Of a DNA stretch of 64,000 bases, positions 8,499 through 17,302 are shown piece by piece. Position numbers and translations under genes: made by a program. How positions within the stretch are numbered: position 1 is the first letter of the stretch; every line of letters begins with the position of its first letter. The notes beneath the pieces were generated by a model, which worked only from the letters and a program-made list of their open reading frames with translations, did no database searches and was not told the DNA's origin. This stretch comes from Methylosinus sp. Ce-a6 (lineage in GTDB: Bacteria > Pseudomonadota > Alphaproteobacteria > Rhizobiales > Beijerinckiaceae): NCBI RefSeq assembly GCF_009811655.1, contig NZ_BGJX01000001.1:124001-188000 (forward strand), written 5' to 3'.

Positions 8499-10173
8499 GA
8501 CCGACGTCGTTCTGTCCGCCTGCTGCAGCCGAGTCGGCAACTCTGGCGGGCCGACGAAGCAGCCGGAGATTCCGAAAATACACCGTGCCGTTCGCTATCA
8601 GCTCCGGCGCAGATTTCGCGCTGAGAGCAAGACGCAGTACGGGGAAGTCGCAGACGTCCGCCGGCATCTCGAAGTCGACCGAAAGCTCCCGCCACGGAGT
8701 CGATCCGCGCAACGGCTCTGTTTCCGCGAGAACGTTTTCGCGCTTTTGGAGACATGACAATCTCCATACGACGCCGCGCGCCGCGCGCAGGCTGTCGGCG
8801 CTCGCTTCGATTTTCAGGCGGTAGCGCCCCGGCGACAACGACAGAACCTGATAGACGGAAAGCTTCGGACCGCCGGCGCCGACGAACTCTATGCGAATGG
8901 AGCGTTTGCCTTCCGGGTCCGGGAGTCGGAGAAAACTGACGCTGCCTCTGGGAAATTCGGTTACGCTCCACTCGAATGGAATGTTCGATGGATGCTCGGT
9001 AAATCCGCCGTCGAAGACAAGCTTCGCTTTCGGCCTTTTCGCTTCCGACAGGAATTGCGTCCAGGCCAAATATGCTTCCGTGGTTCGACCTTGCTTCATC
9101 AGTTGTCGAAGAACCGGCGCAAGGTCCGTTGCACGCAGCGCATGTCCGCCGCCTGCCAATTGCGAAAGCAATCTCACCCCGGAATCGGCGTCATCATATT
9201 CGCCGAGTCGCTCGAACACAGATCGACGCCACGAAGGCTCTCTCACGAGAAATTCGCTCAACGCTGGATACGAGCGAGCGTCCATGGCCGCGCTCGTCAG
9301 GAGTTGCTCGAGCAGATGGCGAGTTGTTCCGCCAATGTGCAACATTGCGTCGGCGCCCGCTATCGCGCTCGAATAGTCGGATCGGCTGATCTGAAGCTCG
9401 ATCGATCTCGTGTGCGAAGCGACATTTCGGAAAGAGCGATTACTCGCGACGTTCAACAGGGAATCCGAACGATCTCTCTCTCCGAGCCTCGCCGCGATGT
9501 CTGAGAGCAGAACGAATGCGCGCTGTTGTAGTGGATTGGAAACAAGGCTCATCTGCGCGAGTGTCCTCGCCGCGCGGAGCTCGCTCTCGAGCAGATCGAG
9601 ATTTGGATGCTCTTCGACGTGCCACACAGCCACGGGTGAGCCACGTCGGCCATCGGCGAGGAGCGGCAAAAACCAGTTTTGGTCTTTCTGCAATTCCTCG
9701 AGAGCCATTCGCTCGACAGCTCTCGCATAATGGCTCCTGCTGAACTGCAGATCAATCCATATCGCGACCAAATCGACATCGCCGATGATCGGGCGTCCGG
9801 CCATTTTCAACAAGACGTTCGCGCCTTGCGTCAGCTCGGTGCCGTCGAGATCGGGCCTGAACTCACCTTCCTTTCGAGGCCGGAGCAGGACGCTTTCACT
9901 ACGCCCTTGCGACCTCGGTCTGGTCGCTCTCACAAAAATCGTCTCACCAATCGACAGCAAGGCCGATGAATTCGTGGGGCTCCACGCAAGCGCCGATTTG
10001 GCGTCGCTTCGCCAAGAATGGTCCGCTGTCGACGTCGCCAAGATCATCCATCCGATCCGGCAGAGGACCAGCGTAATGGCGAGGCCGATGACGAGTTCGA
10101 CCGCGATCGCCCATTGCTTCGCGAAAAAATTGTCGCGCTTCACCTCGCGGCCTGTCCTTCTTGTTTCATGCAT
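8446..10173 (-). CDS. Membrane-anchored protein with helical repeats and C-terminal beta-sandwich domain
   Basis: It is a 575-residue protein. One transmembrane helix lies at about residues 24-46 (IAVELVIGLAITLVLCRIGW), followed by a periplasmic helical region with TPR-like spacing (about 190-400). The C-terminal domain starts near VFDGGFTEHPSNIPFEW (about 405), a pattern of galactose-binding/CBM-like beta-sandwiches attached to exopolysaccharide proteins, and contains VYQVLSLSPGRYRLK. Known relatives lie in polysaccharide export loci, but no biochemical role is established to my knowledge. It starts 8 bases after the Wzc-like gene and must be co-transcribed with it. A link between chain length control and polymer contact is inference. 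Confidence 0.75.
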   Translation of the reverse strand: MHETRRTGREVKRDNFFAKQWAIAVELVIGLAITLVLCRIGWMILATSTADHSWRSDAKSALAWSPTNSSALLSIGETIFVRATRPRSQGRSESVLLRPRKEGEFRPDLDGTELTQGANVLLKMAGRPIIGDVDLVAIWIDLQFSRSHYARAVERMALEELQKDQNWFLPLLADGRRGSPVAVWHVEEHPNLDLLESELRAARTLAQMSLVSNPLQQRAFVLLSDIAARLGERDRSDSLLNVASNRSFRNVASHTRSIELQISRSDYSSAIAGADAMLHIGGTTRHLLEQLLTSAAMDARSYPALSEFLVREPSWRRSVFERLGEYDDADSGVRLLSQLAGGGHALRATDLAPVLRQLMKQGRTTEAYLAWTQFLSEAKRPKAKLVFDGGFTEHPSNIPFEWSVTEFPRGSVSFLRLPDPEGKRSIRIEFVGAGGPKLSVYQVLSLSPGRYRLKIEASADSLRAARGVVWRLSCLQKRENVLAETEPLRGSTPWRELSVDFEMPADVCDFPVLRLALSAKSAPELIANGTVYFRNLRLLRRPARVADSAAAGGQNDVGLMEGSRRRAIDESEGGN

Positions 10174-10181
10174 GTGCGGAT

Positions 10182-12488
10182 TCAGCTTTCGATGTGCGTC
10201 GCGGAGCGCTCTGTCGAAGACGCGAGCTGCGACGAGTCCTGGTCGTCTGCAGCGCCTGCCGTTCCGTAGCCATATTCGTAGGCGCTGTCATAACCGTAGC
10301 TCTGGTTCTCGAAACGGAACCGGTTGAGCACCACGCCAAGCACATGCGCACGAGCCATGTTCAGTCGTTTGAGAGCGATTCCGATCACATCTCGTCGGGT
10401 TGCGCCGGTGGAGATCACAAAGACCGTATCGTGCACCGCATTCGCGATCAGTGGAGCATCGGCGATTCCCAGGACCGGCGGCGCGTCCGCTATAATCAGA
10501 TCGAAAAATTCGCCTCCGAGCGAAATCAACGATGAAAATCTCTGGCCGCTGAAGAGGTCCGCAGGATTTGGCGGTAACGGCCCCGACGCGATAAAAAAGA
10601 GAGTTTCGAGATCGGTTCGCTGCACCACGTCTGAAGCCTGCATGCTCCCGGCGAGATAATTGCTCAAACCGACCAAGTTCGGGAGATCGAGCTGCCGATG
10701 GAGCGAGGGCCGTCTGAGATCCGCGTCGATCAAGAGAACGCGCACTCCTTGTTCGGAGCAGATTCTCGCCAGCGCGAAAGAGGTCGTGCTCTTACCTTCG
10801 CTCGGCTGCGCGCTCGTGACCGCGATACTCTTCGGCAACCCGCTCGGCGTCGAAAATTGCAGCGCCGTCCGCAATGAGCGCAACGCCTCCGACACGTTGG
10901 ATCGCAAGTCCGTCAACGCGACCTTCATTGCGGTCTTGTCGTCGACTGCCGGAACCAGCCCGAGCAGCGGCAGCCTGAATTTCGTCTCGATGTCGTGAGG
11001 GGATTTTACGGTGTTGTCGAGATACTCGATGACGAGCGTCGCGGCGACGCCGCAAATGAGACCTAGAATCGCGCCGATCAGGAGGTTTCGGAAAGGGCGC
11101 GGAGAGTAAGGGCCTGTCGGTCGCTCTGCAGGATCGACCACGGATATATTGTTCGAATCCAACGCCCCGAGAACGCTGATTTCTTTTGCGCGCTGAAGCA
11201 TCTGCTCGTATAAAACACGATTCGTGGAGACCTCCCGCTGCAGCAGGTCATATTGGATGCTGCGAGCTTGCTCGTTGATGAGTTCCTTCTTGAGCTGCTC
11301 CAACTGCTTCGCTAATTCAGCTTCCTGATTTTTTGCGCTGATGTATTGCGTATGTATCGTTTCTTTGACGTTGACAATGATATTGTTTGCTTGTCGATCG
11401 AGCTCGTCCATCTGCGACTTGATCGCGACCATCTCCGGGTAGTTGGGCTTGAAGAGTGTCAGCTTCTGCTGATATTCTGCGGCGAGGCTCGCCCGCTTGT
11501 CCCGGTTAGCCGACATGCCTCTATTTTCGTACACCTGCTGCAGACTGTAGACATCCTCGGTCTGAGCCATGGCCCAAAGCTGCTCGAGCCTCGTTCGCTC
11601 GATCTTCGCATTACCGAGATTGGTGTTCGCGGCGGCGAGATTGATCGACGCCAACGTCGATCTGTTCTCACCGGATCCAGCGCTCGTGATCTGCTCTCTC
11701 GCGCCATATGCGACGACCTCGGCTTGGCTCTTTTCGAGCTTCATCTTCATCTCTTCGAGCCGCTCCTCCAGATAGCTGCGCGCGTAGGACGAGGCTTCGA
11801 AGCGACGCTCGAGATTGCGGCTGGTGAAAATATCGGCGACGCCATTGACGATGAGCTGGGCCGTGGCCGGGTTGGGATCGGAATAATGGAGCATGACGAG
11901 GCGCGAGCCTCTCTTCGGCTCGACAACGAGATTGCTCGTGAATTTCGCTACCGCCGCGCGTCGTCTGGTCAGCGCGTCAGGATCGTGAGATCCGCTGGAA
12001 AACAGGCTCACGAAGGTCAGCAACAAGCCCTGAGGTCCTTGCGGCAAAAATTTAGGATCGTCGAGCAATCCCATCCTTACCGCCACCTGCTCGGCCAGTG
12101 AGCGGCTTTGCAGGAGATCGTATTGCGTCTTATAGAACTCGGAGTCGCTCCTCCCTACTTCCTCTCCGGTTTCGACCCCCTGAGTCTGCGTGAATCGTGT
12201 CTCATGTCGATCGATCTGTATGACCGCCGTCGCTCGATAGACCGGCGTTGTCATCAACGTCATCAACAATGCCAGGACGACAAAAGCTCCGACGACGCAT
12301 GCGATGAGCTTTCGATGTCGGACCAGCAGTTGCCAGTACTCGATGACGTTGAAGTCTCCGCCGGCTCCCGTCGTGGCGAAAAAGGGGACAGGCCGCCGCG
12401 TTCCGCTGTTGTCTTCGATCCGGGCCCCATCGAGGTTCACGCTCGGCAAGCTGGAATGCTCGACCGGCTGTCCATTTTCGGATTTCAT
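10182..12488 (-). CDS. wzc: Polysaccharide co-polymerase with fused BY-kinase (Wzc/ExoP type)
   Basis: The 768-residue protein has a Wzz domain with transmembrane helices at about 61-81 and 468-488. A periplasmic coiled coil (about 230-435) ends in the GNVR-type segment. The cytoplasmic BY-kinase has Walker A SAQPSEGKSTT (559-569), Walker A' LLIDADLRRP (585-594) and Walker B LIIADAPP (664-671). A tyrosine cluster at 731, 733, 737, 739 and 741 is the expected autophosphorylation tail. It sets chain length and couples polymerisation to export with the Wza-like protein upstream; the PHP phosphatase two genes upstream would dephosphorylate the tail. All motifs look intact. Confidence 0.95.
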   Translation of the reverse strand: MKSENGQPVEHSSLPSVNLDGARIEDNSGTRRPVPFFATTGAGGDFNVIEYWQLLVRHRKLIACVVGAFVVLALLMTLMTTPVYRATAVIQIDRHETRFTQTQGVETGEEVGRSDSEFYKTQYDLLQSRSLAEQVAVRMGLLDDPKFLPQGPQGLLLTFVSLFSSGSHDPDALTRRRAAVAKFTSNLVVEPKRGSRLVMLHYSDPNPATAQLIVNGVADIFTSRNLERRFEASSYARSYLEERLEEMKMKLEKSQAEVVAYGAREQITSAGSGENRSTLASINLAAANTNLGNAKIERTRLEQLWAMAQTEDVYSLQQVYENRGMSANRDKRASLAAEYQQKLTLFKPNYPEMVAIKSQMDELDRQANNIIVNVKETIHTQYISAKNQEAELAKQLEQLKKELINEQARSIQYDLLQREVSTNRVLYEQMLQRAKEISVLGALDSNNISVVDPAERPTGPYSPRPFRNLLIGAILGLICGVAATLVIEYLDNTVKSPHDIETKFRLPLLGLVPAVDDKTAMKVALTDLRSNVSEALRSLRTALQFSTPSGLPKSIAVTSAQPSEGKSTTSFALARICSEQGVRVLLIDADLRRPSLHRQLDLPNLVGLSNYLAGSMQASDVVQRTDLETLFFIASGPLPPNPADLFSGQRFSSLISLGGEFFDLIIADAPPVLGIADAPLIANAVHDTVFVISTGATRRDVIGIALKRLNMARAHVLGVVLNRFRFENQSYGYDSAYEYGYGTAGAADDQDSSQLASSTERSATHIES

Positions 12489-12645
12489 TTTATCGGCCCG
12501 TCAGAGGTTGAGGAACTGCATGACGAATATTGCTTAATCTATCGAAAGCAGCCGTCACGACCGATTGGAGCGTGCGTCTGTCTGTCGCCGGCCATGAAGC
12601 GCGCTCTTCGATGAAACGACGAATAAAACAACACAGATCATGACT

Positions 12646-13380
12646 TCAAAAGAAGAAGCGCGCGAACCCCATTCCCTGTAGTCCGACTCCTAAAATGTCC
12701 TTGAACTCTGTCCACGCGGATCTTATGGCCGACTCCCCAACTACGACGACGTCTCCGGCCAACAGGACAGGATCGTCCCGCTCGCCGGAACGAATGGCTG
12801 CGAGATCGTACCGATTTGCGATGCGTGCGTTGTCCACCTTCCGAAACACCGCCACCTCGCGGTCGGCCACCCTTGTCAGCCCTTTGGCCTGGGCGATCGC
12901 CTGCAGCAGCGTCATTCGTCCGCTTATCGGATAGACTCCCGGCGAGCCCACGGCGCCTTCGACGGTGAACCGCTGACTGGCGTAGTCCCTGACAGAGACA
13001 TGCACGTCGGGGGAACGGAGATAATTCGAGCCCAGGCGAGCGGCGATGAGGGTTTCGAGCTCTTTGACGCTCTTCCCCTTCGCTGGCAGTTCGCCGATCA
13101 GCGGCATGGAGATATAGCCTGTCCGGGAAACTTGCCGCGTCCCATCGAGATCCCTCACTTGAAAGACGGTGATTTCGACAACGTCGAGGGGCTGGATCTT
13201 GTAGTCGTCGTCCAAAACGCCAGATCCCGTGTCGGAGGACACGATCGCCGAGGCGCGGTCACGGGCGAATGATCCGGTCGTGTCGTCGAGGGGCCCGACC
13301 GCTTCGCTGCAACCGGCGAGAGCCAGCAACATGCAGGCCAGCGTGAGCGCATGTCGGCCTCGCATCCCTGTGGCGACCAT
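12646..13380 (-). CDS. wza: Polysaccharide export outer-membrane lipoprotein (Wza/GumB type)
   Basis: A type II signal peptide ends in the lipobox LALAGC (Cys about residue 24). The poly-export domain follows (DDYKIQPLDVVEITVFQ, about residues 58-74, to about 135), then an SLBB domain (FTVEGAVGSPGVYPI, about 138-152). The protein is short (244 residues, E. coli Wza 379) as in GumB-type proteins, and it ends in the aromatic tail GFARFFF. It would form the periplasmic/outer-membrane conduit for the polymer. An ATG at 13365, five codons in, gives a tighter signal peptide and is an equally good start. It lies 43 bases after the phosphatase gene. Confidence 0.93.
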   Translation of the reverse strand: MVATGMRGRHALTLACMLLALAGCSEAVGPLDDTTGSFARDRASAIVSSDTGSGVLDDDYKIQPLDVVEITVFQVRDLDGTRQVSRTGYISMPLIGELPAKGKSVKELETLIAARLGSNYLRSPDVHVSVRDYASQRFTVEGAVGSPGVYPISGRMTLLQAIAQAKGLTRVADREVAVFRKVDNARIANRYDLAAIRSGERDDPVLLAGDVVVVGESAIRSAWTEFKDILGVGLQGMGFARFFF

Positions 13381-13423
13381 GATCGAATCTCCGATGCCGA
13401 TGTAGATGAGGCTCTCGCCGTTT

Positions 13424-14239
13424 TCAACGAGCGGTGCGATTCAGAATATCCTGCATCGGCCAGAACGCGCCTCGCTTTGCTTTCGGCGGCTGCGATGTCT
13501 CGCATGGCGCCTTCGGCGGCGTAAATTCGTCGGAATTGAGGAGGATCGCTCGAGGGCGGATTGAAACCAGGTTTCGCGTCTCCTGCGGCCCGACCAGACG
13601 TTCGGCGCTTCTGATGGCGTCGTGCATCAGCGGCGGCCGTCGCTTCGCGCCATGCGCATCGGTCGCGATGACATGAACGACGCCGTCGATCAACATACGT
13701 TCCGCCCACATTTTCGGCCCGCGTCCGAACGATCCCGTCAATGAGCCGGCCGTGATCTGCATCCAGACTCCGGAACGTGAAAGGCGTACGAACAGCTCAT
13801 AATGCGACGAGATCCACGTCAATCGCTCCGGATGCGTGACGATCGGCACATATCCAGCCGCCAATATGTCGAACAAAAGATCGTCCATTCGTTGCGGCGC
13901 GATGTGATGAGGCGGCTCGAAGAGCACGAATTTCGTGTCGTTCAGGGTCGCGATCTCGCCCGCCCGAATCGCCGAGACGAAATCCGGACGTATATGCGCG
14001 TCCGAGCCGACGACGAGCGTCACAGCTATTCCGGCTTCGTCGATGGCCTCTTGAAGATCCTGCACCGCCTCGCGGATTCCGGCCGCCTCATTATCGAATA
14101 CTCCCGGCTGGATGTGCGGCGTGCATGCGATCGTGGTGACGCCTTCGGCCGCCGCAATTCTCGCCATTTCGAGCGAGACGTCCAAATGTCTGGCGCCGTC
14201 GTCGATACCGGGCAGAAGATGACAATGAATATCTATCAT
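13424..14239 (-). CDS. cpsB: PHP-family tyrosine phosphatase (CpsB/YwqE type)
   Basis: I start the gene at ATG 14239 (MIDIHCHLLPGIDDGA), because the family begins exactly there; a longer frame to 14362 adds only arginine-rich sequence. HCH at residues 5-7 and DDGA form the first metal site. CTPHIQPG near 42, VGSDAHI, THPERL and VIATDAHG supply the remaining PHP ligands. These manganese-dependent phosphatases dephosphorylate the tyrosine tail of Wzc/CpsD-type kinases, which here is encoded two genes downstream. It appears to be the first gene of the export operon. The C-terminal about 35 residues after LLNSDEF are variable and lysine/proline-rich. Confidence 0.9.
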   Translation of the reverse strand: MIDIHCHLLPGIDDGARHLDVSLEMARIAAAEGVTTIACTPHIQPGVFDNEAAGIREAVQDLQEAIDEAGIAVTLVVGSDAHIRPDFVSAIRAGEIATLNDTKFVLFEPPHHIAPQRMDDLLFDILAAGYVPIVTHPERLTWISSHYELFVRLSRSGVWMQITAGSLTGSFGRGPKMWAERMLIDGVVHVIATDAHGAKRRPPLMHDAIRSAERLVGPQETRNLVSIRPRAILLNSDEFTPPKAPCETSQPPKAKRGAFWPMQDILNRTAR

Positions 14240-15195
14240 TCGTTCGAACCATTCCACGGCGAACCGTCGGCCACGCCGCGGCTCGCAAGGGCGCCTCGTA
14301 TAGAAGCGGAAAAAGCGGCGACACAAACGCCTTCCCACGCTACCGCACTTCGGGTGAAACACGTCACCCGAACGCCATCCTTCGCCGTCGCAGGGCGGAT
14401 CGACGATTTACGCCGCCGCCATGCTGTGTCGCCTCACGCGAGCTATTCGGCCGCGAGCGCGACCCATTCTCGGTTATTCGACGACGAGGTTCGTCACCCC
14501 GTCGAGTCCGGCCGCTCGTGCCATGCGCGTCGGACGGATGCCTGCGCACGCTCGCCGAAAATGATCGCGCCGCCAGAGCGAAGGCGCGTCGCGTTCCGAC
14601 GATCAGCGGCGCCGCCGTCGCGCAGAAGCATGAGCCGATGGCGTATCGCGCGAGGGCGATCACTCTTTATTGTCGAGATATCGACGCTCTCCCGTAGAAT
14701 CGGAGCGACGACAGTCGATGTCACGATCAGTGAAAGGTCCATCGACCGCAAATTTGATCGTCGTGTCATCGCAACCTCGCTTCGCATCAATTTTCAAGGC
14801 AAAAAAAGGAATTACGACGAAGTTCGAATTGCGGATGCATTGATACGGCACATTTCCTCGAGAGGCTCGTTAGGAAAATTACCTATGCCACGAACTTGTG
14901 GATTCTCGTCACGCGACGAAATTCGTCTGCTCGTCGTCGCGGCGCACATGAACCGACGACCAGACGGCTTTTCGCCTGCTCGCGCGCGATCGCGCTGCGA
15001 TTTCGAGGGTGAGGTTTGCGCGATCGCGCCTATCGGGCGATAGATGAGACGACGAGCGCGAGGCGCGCGGCTTCGCCTGTGCGACGTGTCGGAGTCGGGC
15101 CTCTCGCGGGGGACGAAAAAGCAGCAGAGCCGCACGGCGCCGGCGTCACATTTTCATGTCGGCCTCGACGGCGTCTCCGCGCATGGGGCCGATCT
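14240..15195. other. About 950 bases without a convincing gene
   Basis: Open frames exist on both strands (for example minus 14364-14663 and 14494-14790, plus 13802-15043), but none has a recognisable domain, a ribosome binding site and sensible composition together. They are arginine-rich, as expected of out-of-frame GC-rich DNA. The stretch 14760-14890 is relatively AT-rich and lies upstream of the phosphatase gene, so it may carry the promoter of the export operon; I see no clear -35/-10 pair. A decayed gene is possible. Confidence 0.4.
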
Positions 15196-15351
15196 TCAGC
15201 CGCACCAGCCGCCGTCGCAGAATTCCGATCCGGCGATGCTCGCGCCAGCCGGCGCGAAGGAGATCGCCGCCTCCGCATCGAAGAGCGAGAAAACGGCGCC
15301 GACGACGATCGCAGCCAAGAGAGCGGCGAAGAGCTGGGCGAATTCGGTCAT
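15196..15351 (-). CDS. Small hypothetical membrane protein (51 residues)
   Basis: ATG 15351 is preceded by AAGGA with a 9-base spacer, a better ribosome binding site than most neighbours have. The product starts MTEFAQLFAALLAAIVVGAVF, a single hydrophobic helix of about 18 residues, followed by a short alanine/glycine tail ending in EFCDGGWCG with two cysteines. I do not recognise the family. It stands alone between the gene-poor region and yciB, on the same strand as yciB but about 160 bases downstream of its stop. A random open frame remains possible. Confidence 0.42.
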   Translation of the reverse strand: MTEFAQLFAALLAAIVVGAVFSLFDAEAAISFAPAGASIAGSEFCDGGWCG

Positions 15352-15513
15352 GGCGGGGCGTCCTTCTCGTTGGAGCGGCCGCTGCCGCGGCGAACGCTTT
15401 CGACATTTAGCGCCGCCTCCCGCGCGCGCCTGTGCGAGATCGCACAGGGCATGTGAACGACGAGAAGAAAAAAAACCCGCTGCAGGAAAGCTCAAAGTCA
15501 GAAAAGCTCAAAG

Positions 15514-16122
15514 TCAGAAATGGCTGTCCGGCTCGTCGCCGGCCTCGTCCTTCTGCTCATGGCGCAACATCAGCGGGATTTGCGCGAAGGCGTAGAGCAG
15601 CGTCAGCGGCAATATGCCGAAGACCTTGAAATTCACCCAGACGTCGGTCGGAAAGTCGCGCCGCACGAATTCGTTGAGCGCGGCCAGGAAGAAGAAGAAC
15701 AAGGCCCAGCGCCAGGTCAGCTTGCGCCAGCCGGCGTCGTCGAGCCGGAAGGCGGATTCGAACACCGCCGGCAACAAGAGCTTGTCGAACCAGAGCGCGC
15801 CGAGAAGCGCCGAGCCGAAAAGCACGTAGAGGAGCGTCACCTTCAGCTTGATGAAATTTTCGTCCTGCAAGAAGAAAGTCAGCGAGCCGAAGACGAGCAC
15901 GAAGATCGCCGTGACGACCGGCATGGTCGGCAGATGGCGGGTGATGGAATAAGAGACGGCGAGCGTCGCCGGCACGGCGACCATCAGCGCCGCCGTCGCC
16001 TGGAAGATGCCGAACTTCTGATTGACGATGAAGAACAGGACCAGCGGCCCCATCTCCAACGCGAATTTCAATCCGGGGTGAAGGCGCCTCTTGGCGGGCG
16101 CTGCTGTCGTCTCTTCGGTCAT
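15514..16122 (-). CDS. yciB: Inner-membrane septation protein YciB/IspZ family
   Basis: This 202-residue polytopic protein has five or so transmembrane helices (about 24-40, 47-65, 68-85, 100-115, 138-158, 170-188) and the family signatures LEMGPLVLFFIVN near residue 23 and WRKLTWRWALFFFFLAALNEF near 130. YciB/IspZ proteins affect cell-envelope synthesis and septation in Gram-negative bacteria. The start ATG overlaps the ftsY stop by 4 bases, so the two are translationally coupled. The ftsY-yciB pairing is common in Rhizobiales. Confidence 0.93.
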   Translation of the reverse strand: MTEETTAAPAKRRLHPGLKFALEMGPLVLFFIVNQKFGIFQATAALMVAVPATLAVSYSITRHLPTMPVVTAIFVLVFGSLTFFLQDENFIKLKVTLLYVLFGSALLGALWFDKLLLPAVFESAFRLDDAGWRKLTWRWALFFFFLAALNEFVRRDFPTDVWVNFKVFGILPLTLLYAFAQIPLMLRHEQKDEAGDEPDSHF

Positions 16123-17159
16123 GAGTTTTGTTCGCCCGCCTCTGCGTCGGATTCGAGCCCGGCGATGGCGCGGGCGAAGTCGCGCGCGGTGAAGGGCTCG
16201 AGATCGTCCGCGCCTTCGCCGACGCCGATGAAGTGGATCGGCAGGCCGTATTTTTCGGCGATCGCCACGAGAATGCCGCCGCGCGCCGTGCCGTCGAGCT
16301 TGGTCATGACGAGACCGGTGACGCCCGCCGTCCTCTCGAAAGCGTCGACCTGGGCGATGGCGTTCTGGCCGACGGTCGCGTCGAGCACCAGAAGCACGGC
16401 GTGGGGCGCTTCGGGCTCGGCCTTTTTCATCACCCGCACGATCTTGGCGAGCTCGGCCATCAGTTCGGAGCGATTCTGCAGCCGGCCGGCCGTGTCCATG
16501 AGCAGAATGTCGGAATCGCGCTCACGCGCCGATTTGATCGCGTCGAAGGCGAGGCCGGCGGCGTCCGCCCCCTCGGGCGCGTAACATACCGGAGAGTTGA
16601 GCCTTTCTCCCCAGATTCGAAGCTGCTCCACGGCCGCGGCGCGGAATGTGTCGCCGGCCGCCAGCATCACCTTCTTGCCCTCGCCGCTCCATTTGGCGGC
16701 GAGCTTGGCGATCGTCGTCGTCTTGCCGGAGCCGTTGACGCCGACGACGAGCACGATGAAGGGCTTCTTCGACTCGTCGATCTCGAAGGGACGCGCCACG
16801 GGCTCGAGCGCGCGCTCCACCTCCTCGGCGAGAATGGCGCGCACCTCATCCGGGCCGATCGTCTTCTCATAGCGCGCCGCGCCCACCTTGGCGGCGATGC
16901 GCTGCGCCGCGGCGACGCCCAAGTCGGCGCGGATCAGCACATCCTCGAGCTCCTCGAGGGTGAGCGCGTCGAGCTTGCGCTTGTTGAAGAGATCGGCGAT
17001 GCCCTGGACGATGGCCTGCGAGGAGCGCGACAGGCCCCCGGTCAGCCGCTCCCACCAGGAGCGCTTTTTCGGCCGGTCTTCGCCGGCGTCGGCGGCCGGC
17101 GCTCCGCCGCGGCCGAACAGCCGCGCGAAGAGTCCCTTTTTTTCCTCGGCTTCGCTCAT
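16119..17159 (-). CDS. ftsY: Signal recognition particle receptor FtsY
   Basis: The 346-residue protein has a short N-terminal A region (about 1-40, Gly/Arg-rich with KKRSWWERL), then the four-helix N domain and the SRP GTPase G domain: GVNGSGKTTTIAKLA (about 140-154, P-loop), DTFRAAAVEQL, DTAGR (about 224) and TKLDGTARGG (about 285). It docks ribosome-nascent chain-Ffh complexes to the SecYEG translocon. The compact A region is normal for Alphaproteobacteria. It overlaps yciB by 4 bases and is divergent from the histidine kinase gene, with 143 bases between them for both promoters. Confidence 0.97.
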   Translation of the reverse strand: MSEAEEKKGLFARLFGRGGAPAADAGEDRPKKRSWWERLTGGLSRSSQAIVQGIADLFNKRKLDALTLEELEDVLIRADLGVAAAQRIAAKVGAARYEKTIGPDEVRAILAEEVERALEPVARPFEIDESKKPFIVLVVGVNGSGKTTTIAKLAAKWSGEGKKVMLAAGDTFRAAAVEQLRIWGERLNSPVCYAPEGADAAGLAFDAIKSARERDSDILLMDTAGRLQNRSELMAELAKIVRVMKKAEPEAPHAVLLVLDATVGQNAIAQVDAFERTAGVTGLVMTKLDGTARGGILVAIAEKYGLPIHFIGVGEGADDLEPFTARDFARAIAGLESDAEAGEQNS

Positions 17160-17302
17160 AATCCCTCGCGGTCGCGCCGATTGCTACACCAGGGCGCGAC
17201 GAAGGGCCAGCGGCGCGTTTCGCCGCAGCGGGGTTGAATCGGCGAAACGAGGGCTCGATATGACGCCAGGGGGCTGGCCTCGAGCGACTTGGGTCGTCGA
17301 CA

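Noticed and set aside
13802..15043. 413-codon plus-strand frame across the phosphatase gene and the gap
   Set aside because: Arginine-rich throughout, no domain, and the left third is antisense to the PHP phosphatase.
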